Shown here: positions 12,060-23,965 of the stretch, one piece after another
How the letters are laid out: each line of letters opens with the position of its first letter
Position numbering within the stretch: the first letter of the stretch is position 1
From: Quillaja saponaria
Taxonomy: Eukaryota; Streptophyta; Magnoliopsida; Fabales; Quillajaceae
DNA: 64,000 nucleotides
Direction of reading: 5' to 3'
NCBI GenBank assembly: GCA_029379385.1
Contig: CM055617.1
Coordinates: 15,818,679-15,882,678, forward strand
Translations under genes and position numbers: made by a program
The notes under the pieces: model-generated
Seen by the model: the letters and a program-made list of their open reading frames with translations, nothing else
What the model was told of the DNA's origin: nothing
Databases searched by the model: none

Positions 12060-12698
12060 TCTATCACTATTAAAAGTTGAAATTCAAAGAAAAGAGTGAG
12101 GTTATGAGAAGTAAAAAGATATGAAATAAAATGTAAGTTATATGAAGTGTTGACACCCTATAATAACTGACATAAGTCAAGTGTTTACGTCGAATGTGTT
12201 GATCCAAAGTGGCGTAATAAATTGAAGACACATGAAGGTGACACGACATTAGAATTTTGTTAATAGATCGAATGATGAAAAGATGGGCCAAGCACGATGG
12301 CAAACATTGCGAGAAATTAAGCAATTAAAGTGGCTTAAATCCGTTGTTACGCATTTAAGTTAGAGCTAAAGTTGTGGTTCCAAAGGTTAATCGCCTGGAT
12401 AAAAAAAGTCTTATAAAAGCCAATCAAGACTTTGTATTCAAACACATAAACAACTCTACTGGGAAAACCAATTTACCTTAAATTTCTTGTGTGCTTGTTG
12501 TCATTTTATCTTTTCTTTCTAAGTTTTCCTGCAATTTTGTTTCAGTAGGTAGATTTGTCTTTCAAGACACTAAATTAGTTGCTAGTGCTTTGCATTAGGG
12601 CTTGAATTAGCAGCTCGTACTGAGCTCTTTGTAATGGTTTAATTATTTATCTTGAAAGAGTTTTCTAGCAAGCTGTTGTGGAAATCCAAGTTGTTCGC
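12060..12698 (+). other. LTR/leader-like region upstream of gypsy relic
   Basis: This noncoding stretch precedes the gag-like region. It has a TATA-like box (CTTATAAAAGCC near 12,410) and the AATTTCTTGTGTGCTTG-type pyrimidine-rich sequence often found at plant LTR ends. No second copy is visible in the window and no TG/CA edge was fixed, so it is inferred to be LTR plus leader. Confidence 0.35.
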
Positions 12699-13216
12699 AT
12701 GCCTAGTAGGACTTCTGGGTTGACTACGTCACAAAAATCATAGACAAACTGTAATTCCAGCTAGTTCAGATACTGAGGATCCTAGTTTGAGAATGCAGGA
12801 AGTAGATGGTAAGTCTAAACCCAGGTCGTCAAATGAGTTAACATAAGGGTTGGTTACATCCTTGTGAAAATAGCTGCGGTGGTGGAGAACCTTGGTGGAA
12901 TTGGTAACCTATAGCTGTTACAGTCATATTTTCAGAGGCTACTACTAGGAGACTTTCTCAGTTTTCACCTACTACTAGATAGTTGTCTCAGCCATCACGT
13001 ACATCAAGCTAATCTAAAAAAGGGAAGGATGAGGCCCACATTGAGGTCATGTCATTATCAAAATACAACAATGATGACACCTTCCCTCTGGGATAAGGTA
13101 TGATCACCCCCAACTTCCGCAGACATATAGACCAAAACTTGGATACTCTTGCCAAACAAATGGAGTTATCTATCGAGAGGAACCCAGGAAAAAGGCATGA
13201 ACAATTTTGTAAAGAG

Positions 13217-13312
13217 GTATGCCAGTATTTAAATGGTATTATATGCTGGGAAATGGTATGCCAGTATTACATTTTGTAAAGTCTAGTGAATATGCTGGGA
13301 AATGGTATTATA
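13217..13312. repeat. local duplication in gypsy relic
   Basis: ATGCTGGGAAATGGTAT occurs twice (about 13,247 and 13,290) with GGTATGCCAGTATT and TTTTGTAAAG also repeated. This small slippage-type duplication adds to the gag frame damage. Confidence 0.75.
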
Positions 13313-13685
13313 AATTGCATGATTCCCGATTTCATAATACTAATAACTATGTTGTTTTTTGAAATGCCCTAAGAAGGCTATCAACAAGGGAAGACTTCAG
13401 TCACCGGAGAAGACCGCTATGCAGAATTAAAGATCCATTTCCAAATAACTGCCAGTGTGAATATGGAGGGAGATGACTTGTCGAAGTTTGAAGGGCAAAA
13501 CCTTTAAGTTGAGGACGTCGTATCTTGGCTTTAGATTTGTGCTAAGGATCAAATGTCCTGAATAACTGGTTCTAGTTTGTATTACCAAACAAAACCATTT
13601 CTCAGCCGAGGATGGCTGTTTGGGACAAAGATCTGTAACACATGAAAAATAAGATGGTTAGTATGCTAAGAATGAAAACCTTACG

Positions 13686-13686
<1 letters not shown>

Positions 13687-13723
<37 letters not shown>
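13687..13723 (+). repeat. poly-G homopolymer, 37 G
   Basis: This is an uninterrupted run of 37 guanines followed by T and GGG. It lies inside the gag-like frame, where it would encode poly-glycine. G-runs of this length are rare in plant nuclear DNA and can form G-quadruplexes. An assembly or sequencing artefact is also possible. Confidence 0.97.
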
Positions 13724-13724
<1 letters not shown>

Positions 13725-15640
13725 GGGTTTACTTCATGATAATCTAACTTTGAAGGATTTTCAAACTCAGCTTTGTAGGAACGTTATTGAGAATCCTTTA
13801 GACAACAAATACAACCTACACATCGAAAAGGGTGACAAAAGGGAAAAGAAGCCCGCTAAGGCTTGGTATGAGGTTCATAATGCATAAAGGCACCCTTACC
13901 CCTAACTGGCAATAACATAGGGATATCATGAACATAAGGCAAAAATCACCCTTAGTGAAATAATTTCTTGCTTTCCTAAGGCATATGCACCTTTCATTAT
14001 GTATACTAGGCTAGAATAAGAGGATCACAACGCAACCAAGGAAATGCCATGTCATTATCAAGCCTCTAGTTCACAGTCAATTGATCGACAAAAGAGTGAA
14101 TAAAGCTTACCACCCATTCCACGGCCACTGCATGAAAGCATATAGAGGCTTAAGACTTTCAAGATTCTAAACTTGCTTATTGACAATGGTACAAGGCTAT
14201 TAACATACCTACCAGTCTCCCGAAACTTATGGTATGCCTCCTTATACTAAAATGACCAAGACACAAAAGAGGAAATGATAGAGGTATATCAGGCTATAAA
14301 GTAGTGTACCTTGGAAGTAGGGTACCATTACCATATCAACCTAAATCAGTGGATAAGGGAAGTGGAGCCTACTTTTACCTTCTTCACAAGAACAGTTATG
14401 AGGAAGGGCCACCTCCTAATAAAAGGGTAATCTTTTTGGTTATCCATGACTTGTAGAGAAATTGATAGGGGACATGAATGAAGTCAACAAGTCAAGGCAG
14501 AAGAATCTTACTGACAAAATCAAACCAAAAGGTAAATCTAAAATCTCTGATAAGCCTCGATCTTTCGACAAGAATATAATAGGAGAACAATCCATTAAGA
14601 TAATGAAGAAATCTGAAGTTTCCCCTCAGACCTGCAAACCAGTATTGGGGGAAAAGGTAAGATGGCCAAAGAAGACGAAAACTTGGTCAGATTTAGCTAG
14701 CATTTTGAAATATTCTGGCAGTATCATTCTCTGAGTTAGCATCGAATGTCGACGACCCTACTAGTGATTTTGATGATTCTTTCAGGGAAGACGATGATCA
14801 TAATTATGACCTAGAGGAAAAGATAACACATCAATTAATTGATCTTCCAGGTAATTTAAGTCAATTACTTGCTACCAGACATTCTCTATACTTAGTCGGA
14901 TTAACCTAGATATTTAGAGGAATTTTGAAGAGGCTTAGGAGGGTAGTAACAACCATCATGGAATCAAAGGATGAAATGACCATTTTTCCTAAAGTGCACG
15001 CATGATCAGAAATCATCGTGGTTGAACCAGCAGTAGAGGAAAACCCGAGGGTCAATAAATTCGAGCTTTAGGCTTTTAATTCACATTCTTCCCGAGAAGT
15101 AATATTTGAAAGACCAGCACTGGAAGATGACCTTAGCACCTCAGGTTGTTAACATTAGGGCCAAGCTGGATGGTAAACGCATGACAAGAATTTTTGGTCG
15201 ACAATGGTGCTGATGTGAACATCTTGCCATATAAAACCCTTAAAAAGCAGAACAAGACTGAAGGTGAATTACTCCTTTAAGAAATTTTGGTAACAGGTTT
15301 TGACAGTGGTGAAGTGAAGGCTAAGGGACTAATGTTGATAGAAGTAGTTATGTGAAGTCTTAAGTCCTCAACAACATTTTTTGTGGTAGATAGTACAAAG
15401 TCCTATATTGTCTTATTAGGAAGGGATTGGATCCATACCAACAAGGTCATCCCTTCATCTCTTCATCAAATCCTCATTTTTTTGCAATGATAAAATAAGG
15501 TAGAAGTGGTCACGACCAATACCAAGCCATATGCCATAAATGCATATATGGATAAGGCTCACTTATATAATTCCAATTCTGTCCTAGTCAAGTTTTTGGA
15601 TCATAATGAGGAAGGAAGACCAACCAGAATATCGGTAAGC

Positions 15641-16249
15641 ACTAATTATTAAATAGATATCAGCTAGTGCTTTACGGCTTCGGCCGAATCATTAAGGTCA
15701 ACTTAGACAATAACATGTGGCCTTTTTTACGGTTATGGTAAGATATAATAATTAAGGTCCACACTAAATTTGGGCTGCAATGCCCCTTAGCCCACGTGTG
15801 TGTGAGTATTAGATCGACTCTGAACCATTTGTAATGATCTAGAAAATAGGATAAACCATGTTAGCCTTGATCTTAAAAGAATTAATCTTTCTAAAACCCT
15901 TTAATAGCCTCGATCAATCTAGTTTACACTCGATGTGGGACTCAACATATGCTAAACCTTCACAACTAATTATAGACTTGCATTGTCATAAACTCCCCTA
16001 CTTAAAATCTTAGGCATCCTTGTCAAGCCCTACATAGAACTCAGGCTGAAGTGCCCCCATGCCCATATGAGTGTCGGTACTTGATCAACTTTGATACCCC
16101 TTATAACAACCAAAGGAATGGGCTAAACTATATGCCTCTTGACCCCAAAATGCTAAACATAATTAGGGATCTTAATGCCCCTTAAATATCAAGGATCTAT
16201 CTAGTATACATTTGATGTGAGACTCAATACATGCTAATCCTTACACAAT
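15641..16249. repeat. two diverged tandem copies, about 270 bp
   Basis: Similar blocks begin GGGCTGCAATGCCCC (about 15,772) and AGGCTGAAGTGCCCCC (about 16,044). They share in order AGTATTAGATCGACT/GGTACTTGATCAACT, GATGTGGGACTCAACATATGC/GATGTGAGACTCAATACATGC, and a common end. The blocks are noncoding and lie between the two gypsy relics. An origin as LTR fragments is possible but not shown. Confidence 0.6.
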
Positions 16250-17967
16250 GCATCACAAACATGAATTGCCACAATATTGGTCAGACCCATGATTATCCTC
16301 AATAATATCAAACAAGAAGGAATCATTGAAGATTACAACGAATAATTTAAGATGTTACAAAATCACTTTTTAAGTCTGAGGCATTTATTGTTGGACTAAT
16401 AATTTGAAAGGTTAACATAATAGATATTGCATGACATAAGTGTTGTAGAACTGAAAACCCTTGTCCATTCCATGAAATTGGCCAAGATTGAGGAAGACTT
16501 TCTCAATTTGACCAAAAAAAAGAAAACCAAAATCAAATTCACTCCAAACAATCCCCTTACCCTACTAGTGTTCCCTTCCCATGATTTATTTTCCTTCCAC
16601 ACCACAAAATTCCAAATTCAACCAAAATTCCCAATGCCCAACATACAATAACCAACCTAAATCCTCATACTTATCCCATTACCAAAAGCAATCTACAAGC
16701 CATTACTAAAACCCAAGCTGATTCCCCTCTCCCTTTTAATCTCCAGGAATAATATAGATGAAAAAGTAGAAAAATGTTATGCTTTCAATCATTAATACAC
16801 TACCTACCACAAATTAAAGAATGCCAAATTGTATATGACAATTTTACCAGATGAAAAATTGGAGTGAGGAAAAAGTGATAGAGTACACTCCATTCAATAA
16901 CAATAGTGAGTGCATACCTTGAATGGTAACCTTTTCCCTCATCAAACTAGGTACCAAATTAGGAAGGTAATGGGCCAAGTCAATAGTTAGACCATAGTGG
17001 TGCTAATAGATAGTGGTAGCACCCACAATTTCATAAATGCCACAGTGGTTAAAAAGCTGGGCCTTATGGTGCATCAAACATCTACAATAAAGGTCATAGT
17101 AGCAAATGTTCCAAGGTTTCAGCTAGTTGCAAGGATCTAACATGGAAGATAGGAGGCTTAAATATTTTGGCAGATTTCTTAATCATGCTACTAGGTTTTT
17201 AAGGGATGGTTTTTGAAGTGCAATGGTTGGTTACCTTGGGGGATATCTACTAGAACTTCAGGAAGTTTAAAACGACCTTCAACTTAGGGTGGAAGGGAAT
17301 CAAACTAGCATGGTGCTTCACTACTACTATTTTCAGAGAAGGAAACAAGGATACAATGAAAAAGATCCAATTAAGGGACACTTTTTAGCCAAGCTGCTTA
17401 ACACTTGGTAACATCTTCCAAACTAGAAACATTATTAAAAGAGTTTTAAGACGTGTTTGAGGGACCTAGAGCACTACCACATGTAAAAGCAATTGATCAT
17501 AGTATAGTCTTTAAAGTTGAATCCCAAATTGTGAATCAGAAACCCTATAGGTCTTTGCCTTTACAAAAATATATAATTGAAAAACTTGTTAGGGAAATGC
17601 TTGACAACAAAATCATAAGGTCTAACACCAGCTTTTATGCTTCACTAGTAGTCTTGGTAAGGAATAAGACTAAATGAAGCCAAATGACATGCAAAATTGA
17701 GGAACTTTTAGAAGAGTTATATAGGTCTAAGCATTTCTGCAAAATTAACTTGAGGAGTGGCTACCATCTATTAGATGAAGCCCAATGACATATGTAAGAC
17801 TGCTTTTAAGACCCATGAATAGTTATATAAGTTTGTAGCAATGTCAATGCCCCTGCTACATTTCAGTGACTCTTGGATAGTGTGTTTAAGCTATACTGAG
17901 AAAGTATGTGTTAGTGTTCTTTGATGATATATATACTTATATATAGTACGATCTAGTCTGAGCACTT
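16250..17967 (+). pseudogene. gypsy relic 2, 5' half (gag, protease, RT start)
   Basis: The plus strand shows gag tail text. Then comes a retropepsin with LIDSGSTHNFINATVVKKLG around 17,000-17,055 (the D-S-G active-site triad). An RT N-terminal region follows at 17,453-17,677 (HSIVFKVESQIVNQKPYRSL), then INLRSGYHL and, by frame change, FFDDILIYS-type text near 17,920-17,945. That last motif is the RT catalytic core of gypsy elements. The RT segment between the primer-grip start and the INLRSGYH motif is shortened by deletion. Stops and frameshifts are frequent. The element is cut at 17,967 by the large copia, and its continuation is at 42,172. Confidence 0.78.
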
Positions 17968-18603
17968 TGTTAATATTAGTGTACAAGAGTTAAACAATAG
18001 TTGGTTGTAATGACACTTTATTTAATAAAATGCATGTAAAATATTTATTAGGCTTTCTTTATAATTGTGTTCAAATAAGATTTAGTATAACCATATATAT
18101 AAAGTCTTTCAAATAAATACTGTGTATGTATAATTATGATATTGATCATTATGTGAGATATGTCATACATCAAGTATTATTCTAAAAGTATTCATAGTCA
18201 ATGAATCATCAAGATAGAGAAATTGATGATTTTTAGAGACTAGCATATATTGAGTTATTCTCTTATAAAGAGAGTAGTAATCTCCTAAACTACAAGCATG
18301 GTGATGCTGCAAATACATGAGTGCTTATTAATTGAACAGGTACACTAAATTAATCCAACACAAGAAACCATGTGGAGTCTTCACTCAATTATGTTTAAAT
18401 GAGATTTATTATAACCACTTATATATAGTCTTTAGAATAAATATTATGTATACACAATTATGATGTTAATCATAATGTGAGATATGTCATACATAAAATG
18501 CTATTCTAAAAGTATTCCTAGTCAATGAATCATCAAGAATAGGGATATTGATGAGCTTTAGAGACTATCATATATTGTGTCATTCTCTTATAAAGAGAGT
18601 AGT

Positions 18604-20008
18604 TTTTGTCAGATTTATTAAGCAGGTGAACATATCGTGAACAAGTAATAAAGAGTAAGTGAAGTGTTGAACTTATAAGGAATTAAATTTAATAATTGCT
18701 AAGTACTAAAATTTATTAACCCTAACTTTATCCAAATGATTGAAAATTAAGAGATTGATAACTAAACTAAACTAAACTAAACTAAAGTAAGCATGTGTAA
18801 GAATACAATGGAGAAAACATAGAATTACAACTTCTCTCAACACTCACTTGGACTATTATTATCTTATCATGTTGTGATACCGAATTATTAATCTATGATT
18901 CTTATTGGATTATAAATATCTTCCAAATTGCTTATAATAATATGTAACTTAACCAATTCACTATATTTCTATGAGAATTGAGTTAAGCTAGACTCATTAA
19001 AAATAAACCTAACAATGGCTACATAAGCTATGAAGGTATAGTTATATCCTACATACAAATCAAATTCAAAAAAGCATGTGAATGAATTCAAACAAATGCT
19101 ATCTTATTCAAGGCAAGCTAAATCTAGATTTCCTTTATCAAGGTTCTCTAAGTTACCAAATCAATCTAATTGGTAGCTAATCAATTAGAAGCATAAACTA
19201 TAGAATAAGGTAAATAATTCATATATCAAACTCTAAGCAATCAAATTATAACATAAAACCAAGCTACATATTGAGTCCATTGCAATCCTAGTAAGATAAC
19301 TACTTCATGATACTTAGTGTAATCATGGATTCATATATATAAAACATCAAATAAACATAAGAAAAAGAAAAAAGTAAAATGAAGAAAATCGATAGTTATC
19401 AAGCTTTAATCTTCAAACATCTCTAAGCTCGTCTTGCTCCTTGTATTCTTGATCCCTTCTTAAACTCTAGACTTTCTCAGTTAAACTTGTGTGTGTATAT
19501 TCCCCAACATTAACCTCTTTAAATAGGCTTCACAACTCTCAAAAAGAGTTGAACTTGTATTAGGAATCGAGCCAGTGTTGCAGCATTGAAGTTTTGGCCC
19601 CTAGGCAATGAAATTCAAAGAAATGAGTCATGATTGCTTTTCTTGTGTCTAGGCACTGGGGGTTGCTATCCTGGGCATCATACTCCTTTGTTTGGTTGCC
19701 TTCTTACAGGATTTTGGGAGCTGTGGAGCCTCTTTTCCATGGCCATGGCGCCCGACGTGTAAGAAATCCTTGTTTGACTCTACTTTAACTTCAAAAGGGT
19801 TTTCTTTAAGCATTAAACCATCAAAATGAACAAACTAATTTAAGGATGAATGGAATTCCTAATTAAAGGTTAACCCTAAGTATACTTAACTAGGATTCAA
19901 CAATTTAGAGCACGACTCAACTAAGCAATAATTAAACCTAAATTCAATAATATAGCAAATAATATGATTAAATAGGTCATGAAATAAGACTATTTTATAG
20001 ACTTATCA
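18604..20008 (-). mobile_element. solo-LTR-like insertion
   Basis: This 1,405-bp noncoding block is flanked by the perfect direct repeat GTAGT (18599-18603 and 20009-20013). On the minus strand it starts TGATAAGTC and ends CTGACAAAA. It has no internal coding region and no second terminal repeat, as expected for a solo LTR. The 3' edge is not the canonical CA, so the type call is less certain than the insertion itself. An ACTAA pentamer run lies at 18,761-18,786. Confidence 0.7.
18761..18786 (+). repeat. pentanucleotide microsatellite (AACTA)n
   Basis: About five AACTA units lie in a row within the solo-LTR-like insertion. Confidence 0.9.
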
Positions 20009-21745
20009 GTAGTAATATCATAAACTACAAGCATGGTGATGCTGAGACAAACATATGGGTGCTTGTTAATTAAACAAGTACACTAAATTAACCAAAAATA
20101 AGAAACCATGTAGAGTTTTCACTCAATTGTATTTAAATGAGATTTAGTATAACCATATATATAAAGTCCATAGAATAAATACTATGTATGCACAAATATG
20201 TTGTTGATCATAATATGAGATATGTCATACATACTGTGTATGCATAATTACATTGTTGATCATAATATGTGATATGTCATACCTAAAATATTATTATAAA
20301 AGTATTCCTAGTAAAGAATCATCAAGAATAGGAATAATGATGATTTTTAGAGACTAGGATATGTTGTGTTATTTTCTTATAAACTATAAGATTGGTGATA
20401 TTGAGTAAACATAAGGGTACTTCTTAATTAAACAAGTACACTAAATTAACCTAATACGAGAAACCATATGAAGTCTTTTTACACATCAAAAAAAGTTCTT
20501 AAAGTATTGGTGGTGTAAGTAATCCTTTGACTTGAGATCATCTTTTATCCTATAATAAGGATAATAAATAGATGTTTATTGGACATGTAGTGAAGCATAT
20601 AAATGTAGATGAATGATAGACAAAAAAGTCATTATCCTCAATAATGAGGATGAATATCCCATAGCCTCTTGAAATAAGTATGTTTTGTTTCGAGAATCTT
20701 TGCAAAGTGAAGGATATTAAAAAAAAATGTTTTCTTGAATCTCTTTGAGGTACAAAACCTAAACTTGGTTTCAAGTACTAATGGATTTAAACAAAGATAA
20801 GGTTGACTAGAATCTATGTCCTATGTCTAACTAACTCGAGATGTGATTGATGAAATGATTGAATTACACAGTAACCAAGCACTGAAAGGTTTGATCAATA
20901 ATTTTAACTTCGCTTTCTTGGTTGTTTATAATACATTGATAGATGTCAATTTTGATTTATGAATGTAAATTGGTTAATTTAACAAAATTAAAGTTAAAAT
21001 TAAAAGTTTTTTAATTTAATAGTACTTCGTAGGAAGTATCCAATTATGTTTATTACTAACATATGAAAGAGCCTAAATGGTTGAAAATTGTAATTGATAT
21101 AGGTTTAGAACCTAGAAGGATTAATGGAGTGTTGGAATTAATAGTTAAGTTCCAAGAACATAAGGGTAAGAGGTAATTGCTACTTATACATATATGACAA
21201 GACTTGTTTTCTTGAATGTCAAGAAAAGTTCTAGGGGGTATCTTAATTGGATTTGAATCCTAATTAGATTTACGCCACTAGGAGTCTAAAGGACCATTAG
21301 TAATCATAATAGTAATCATAATAGGATTATGGATTTCTAAAGGAGTTTTTGGCCTTATGCCTTGGGCTTTAGGTTTATTCAAATCCAAAATGTAGAAGGA
21401 TTATAACCTTAAGCCCTAACCACCACCTATATATGCACGAGCTAAGAATTTTTGGCCTAATAAGAAAGACAATCACAAGGAAAACTTTCATGAGAGTATT
21501 TGGCCAAGAGAGAAATTGTGTGCAAGAAGGAGTTCTTGACATCCCCTCCTCCTTAGTTATGACTACTATTCTTAAAGCAAAGAAGTTTTTGCTTTAAAGG
21601 AAAATCCTCCATTGACAATTCAACCAAGTTAAAGCTAGCATATATCCTAAGAGTGAATCAATTGCTTCAACCCTTTATGAAAAGGTAAGAGGTTCTAACC
21701 AAACAATCATGTGGACTATTTCATTGGAGGCTTATTCATTTGAAT

Positions 21746-23640
21746 TGTTAGTATTAGTGTCAAAGAGTCAATCAATGGTTGGTTGTAATGACACTTTATT
21801 TTTATTTGATGCTTTTAATAATATTTATTAGGCTTTCTTTATAATTGTGTTTAAATGAGATTTAATATATCCATATATAAAGTCCTTAAAATAAATATTG
21901 TGTATGCAAATTTATGATGTTTATTATAATTGTGAGATATGACATACAAAAAATTTTATTCTAAAAGTAGTCAGAGTCAACGAATCATCAAGAATAAGGG
22001 TATTAATGATTTTTTCAAGACTAGCATATGTTGTGTCATTCTCTTATAAAAAGAGTAGTGAACTCATAAACTGCAAGCATGGTGATGTTAAGACAAACAT
22101 ATAGGTGCCTGCTAGTTGAACAAGTACATTGAATTAACCCAATATGAGAAACCATGTGGAGTCTTTACTCACATGTCAATGGAAGTTCTCAAAGTGTTGG
22201 TGGTATAAGTGATCTTTTGATTTGAGATCATCGTATTCCCTTATATCTACATATTTTGATGTCATTCCCCTTGTCTTGTGACAAGGATGATACATGGGTG
22301 ATTATTAGATATGTTGTGAAGCATATGAAAGTAGATGAACGATAGACATAGAATTCATCATCCTCAGTAAAGAGGACGAATATCCTATGGCATCTTGAGA
22401 CTAGTATGTCTTGTTCTGGGAATCTTTGCAAAGTGAAAGAGAATAAGAAAATGTTTTCTTGAATCTCTTCAAGGAAAAAAAAACATAAACTTGGTTTCAA
22501 GTACTGATGGATTTATACCAAAATAGGGTTGATACTAGAATCCTACACATGTCTAACTCAGGATATGATTGACGAAAGGATTGAATTACAAGGTAACCAA
22601 GCTGAAAGGTTTGATAAATGATCTTAACTTGCTTGTACTTAGGTGGTCATGATACATTGCTAGATGACAATTTTAATTTATGAATGTAAGTTGGTTAGCT
22701 AGACAAAAACAAAGTTAAATTAAAAGAGTATCCAAGTATATTTATTGCCAACGTACGAGAGAAATAGGGTTACATACTTTTATTTATTTAGGTTAGGAAC
22801 CTAGATAGAGTAATAGAGTGTTGGAATTAACAGTTAAGTACAAAGCACATAAGGGTAAAGAGGTAATTATCACCTATACATTTATAGAAAAGCTTCTCTC
22901 CTTGAAAATCAAGAAAATGTGTAGTGAAAGTTCTAATTGGATTTGGAATCCTAATTGAATTAAGGCTACTAGTAGTCTAAAGGCCTATTAGTATTCATAA
23001 TAGGATTATGGACTACTAAAGAAGCTTAGAGCCTTAGGCCTTGAGAATTAGGTTTAATAAATTCCAAAACATGGAAGGACTATAACCCTAAGCCCTAGCT
23101 GCCCCCTATATGTATAAAAGCTAAGATTTTGGGCCTAGAAAAAAAAAGACACAATCATAAGTGTTTCTCACTTATGACATTAGACAAGCAAGGATTAGAA
23201 GCAAGAAGAAGTTCTTGTATAATCCCCTCTCTTAAGTAAAGGAGTTTTTACTTCAAAGACAATCCTCCATTGACGATTCTATCAAGTGGAAGCTAGTTTG
23301 TATCCTAAAAGTGAATCGATTCCATCAACCTTTTACAAAAAGGTAAAAGATTTTATTCAATCAATTAAGTGAAATATTTCATTAGAGGCTTATTCTTTTG
23401 AATAGCTTACTAATTAATTATTATATTTTTATATTTTATGTTTTATTAGGAGAATCATTTTGACAATTTGTGGAAGGAACTCTAAGCATCCCTACTAAAC
23501 AATCAAACTAGCTACATCAAGAAAGCTTCAAGAGGTTAGTTTAATCTTTAGCTTTTGTGTTTATATAATTAATTAGTTTAGAAAAATTATTATTATTCTG
23601 CTGCATATCCATAGTATGCATGATGCCTAGATTCCCAACA
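21746..23640 (+). repeat. LTR-B: complete 5' LTR of large copia
   Basis: 1,895 bp, starting TGTTAGTATTAG and ending TTCCCAACA, immediately followed by the primer-binding site. It matches LTR-C along its length. Promoter elements are not resolved. Confidence 0.9.
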
Positions 23641-23641
23641 G

Positions 23642-23654
23642 TGGTATCAGAGCC
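23642..23654 (+). promoter_or_regulatory. primer-binding site (initiator tRNA-Met type)
   Basis: TGGTATCAGAGCC lies one base after LTR-B. It is the standard plant copia sequence complementary to the 3' end of initiator tRNA-Met. Confidence 0.93.
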
Positions 23655-23784
23655 TCTAAGTTTATTTCAATTAATTGTATATGATTCTTGATTTTTATGG
23701 ATGTTCATAGTAATTTAATGCTTTTAGATTTCTTTAGAATTTCCTTTTATTAAAAGCTTTAAAGGGCTTTCAATTTTTAGGGTT

Positions 23785-23965
23785 TTAAGGTTTTGGAATA
23801 GTTCCAAACCCTAATATAAAACTTGAGGTTTAGGGTTTTGGAATTGTTCCAACCCATAAATTTAGTAAAATTGGATTTTGCAAGGTTCTATGTTTTGGAA
23901 TTGTTCCAAACCCTAAAAGTTTTAATTTATAGGATTTTAGGGATTTGTAATTGTTCCAGGCCTTG
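23785..23965 (+). repeat. four imperfect units with TTTTGGAATTGTTCC core
   Basis: Cores start at about 23,791, 23,836, 23,893 and 23,944 (spacings 45, 57, 51), each followed by AAACCCTAA-like sequence. The core is itself partly palindromic (GGAATTGTTCC). Confidence 0.85.

Larger units (their letters stand above)
12699..15640 (+). pseudogene. Ty3/gypsy gag-protease relic
   Basis: From ATG 12699 the plus strand carries gag-like text in broken frames. The frame after the poly-G tract (13,724-13,885) reads as plant gypsy gag (LTLKDFQTQLCRNVIENPLD). A basic linker lies at 14,462-14,734. An aspartic-protease end (LLGRDWIHTNKV, about 15,415-15,450) matches the retropepsin C-terminal segment common in plant gypsy polyproteins. 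Numerous stops and frameshifts interrupt it. The protease start around 15,190-15,240 is recognisable only after frame changes. No reverse transcriptase follows: the relic ends near 15,640 in unrelated tandem sequence. Assignment to gypsy is from motif order; the lineage is not determined. Confidence 0.6.
17968..21745 (+). repeat. LTR-A: 3'-truncated first LTR with internal triplication
   Basis: The start matches LTR-B and LTR-C. The segment beginning near GTTTAAATGAGATTTAG and ending near GAGTCTTTACTCA (about 325-335 bp) is present three times (from about 18,064, 18,386 and 20,126), whereas LTR-B and LTR-C have it once. The second copy is interrupted by the solo-LTR-like insert at 18,604-20,008. 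LTR-A stops at TTTGAAT (21,745), lacking the last 237 bp found in LTR-B, and LTR-B starts in the next base. Confidence 0.85.

Noticed and set aside
13642..13887. 81-codon ORF spanning the poly-G run as a glycine-rich gene
   Set aside because: The glycines come only from the homopolymer; the flanking text is gypsy gag, so it is not an independent gene.
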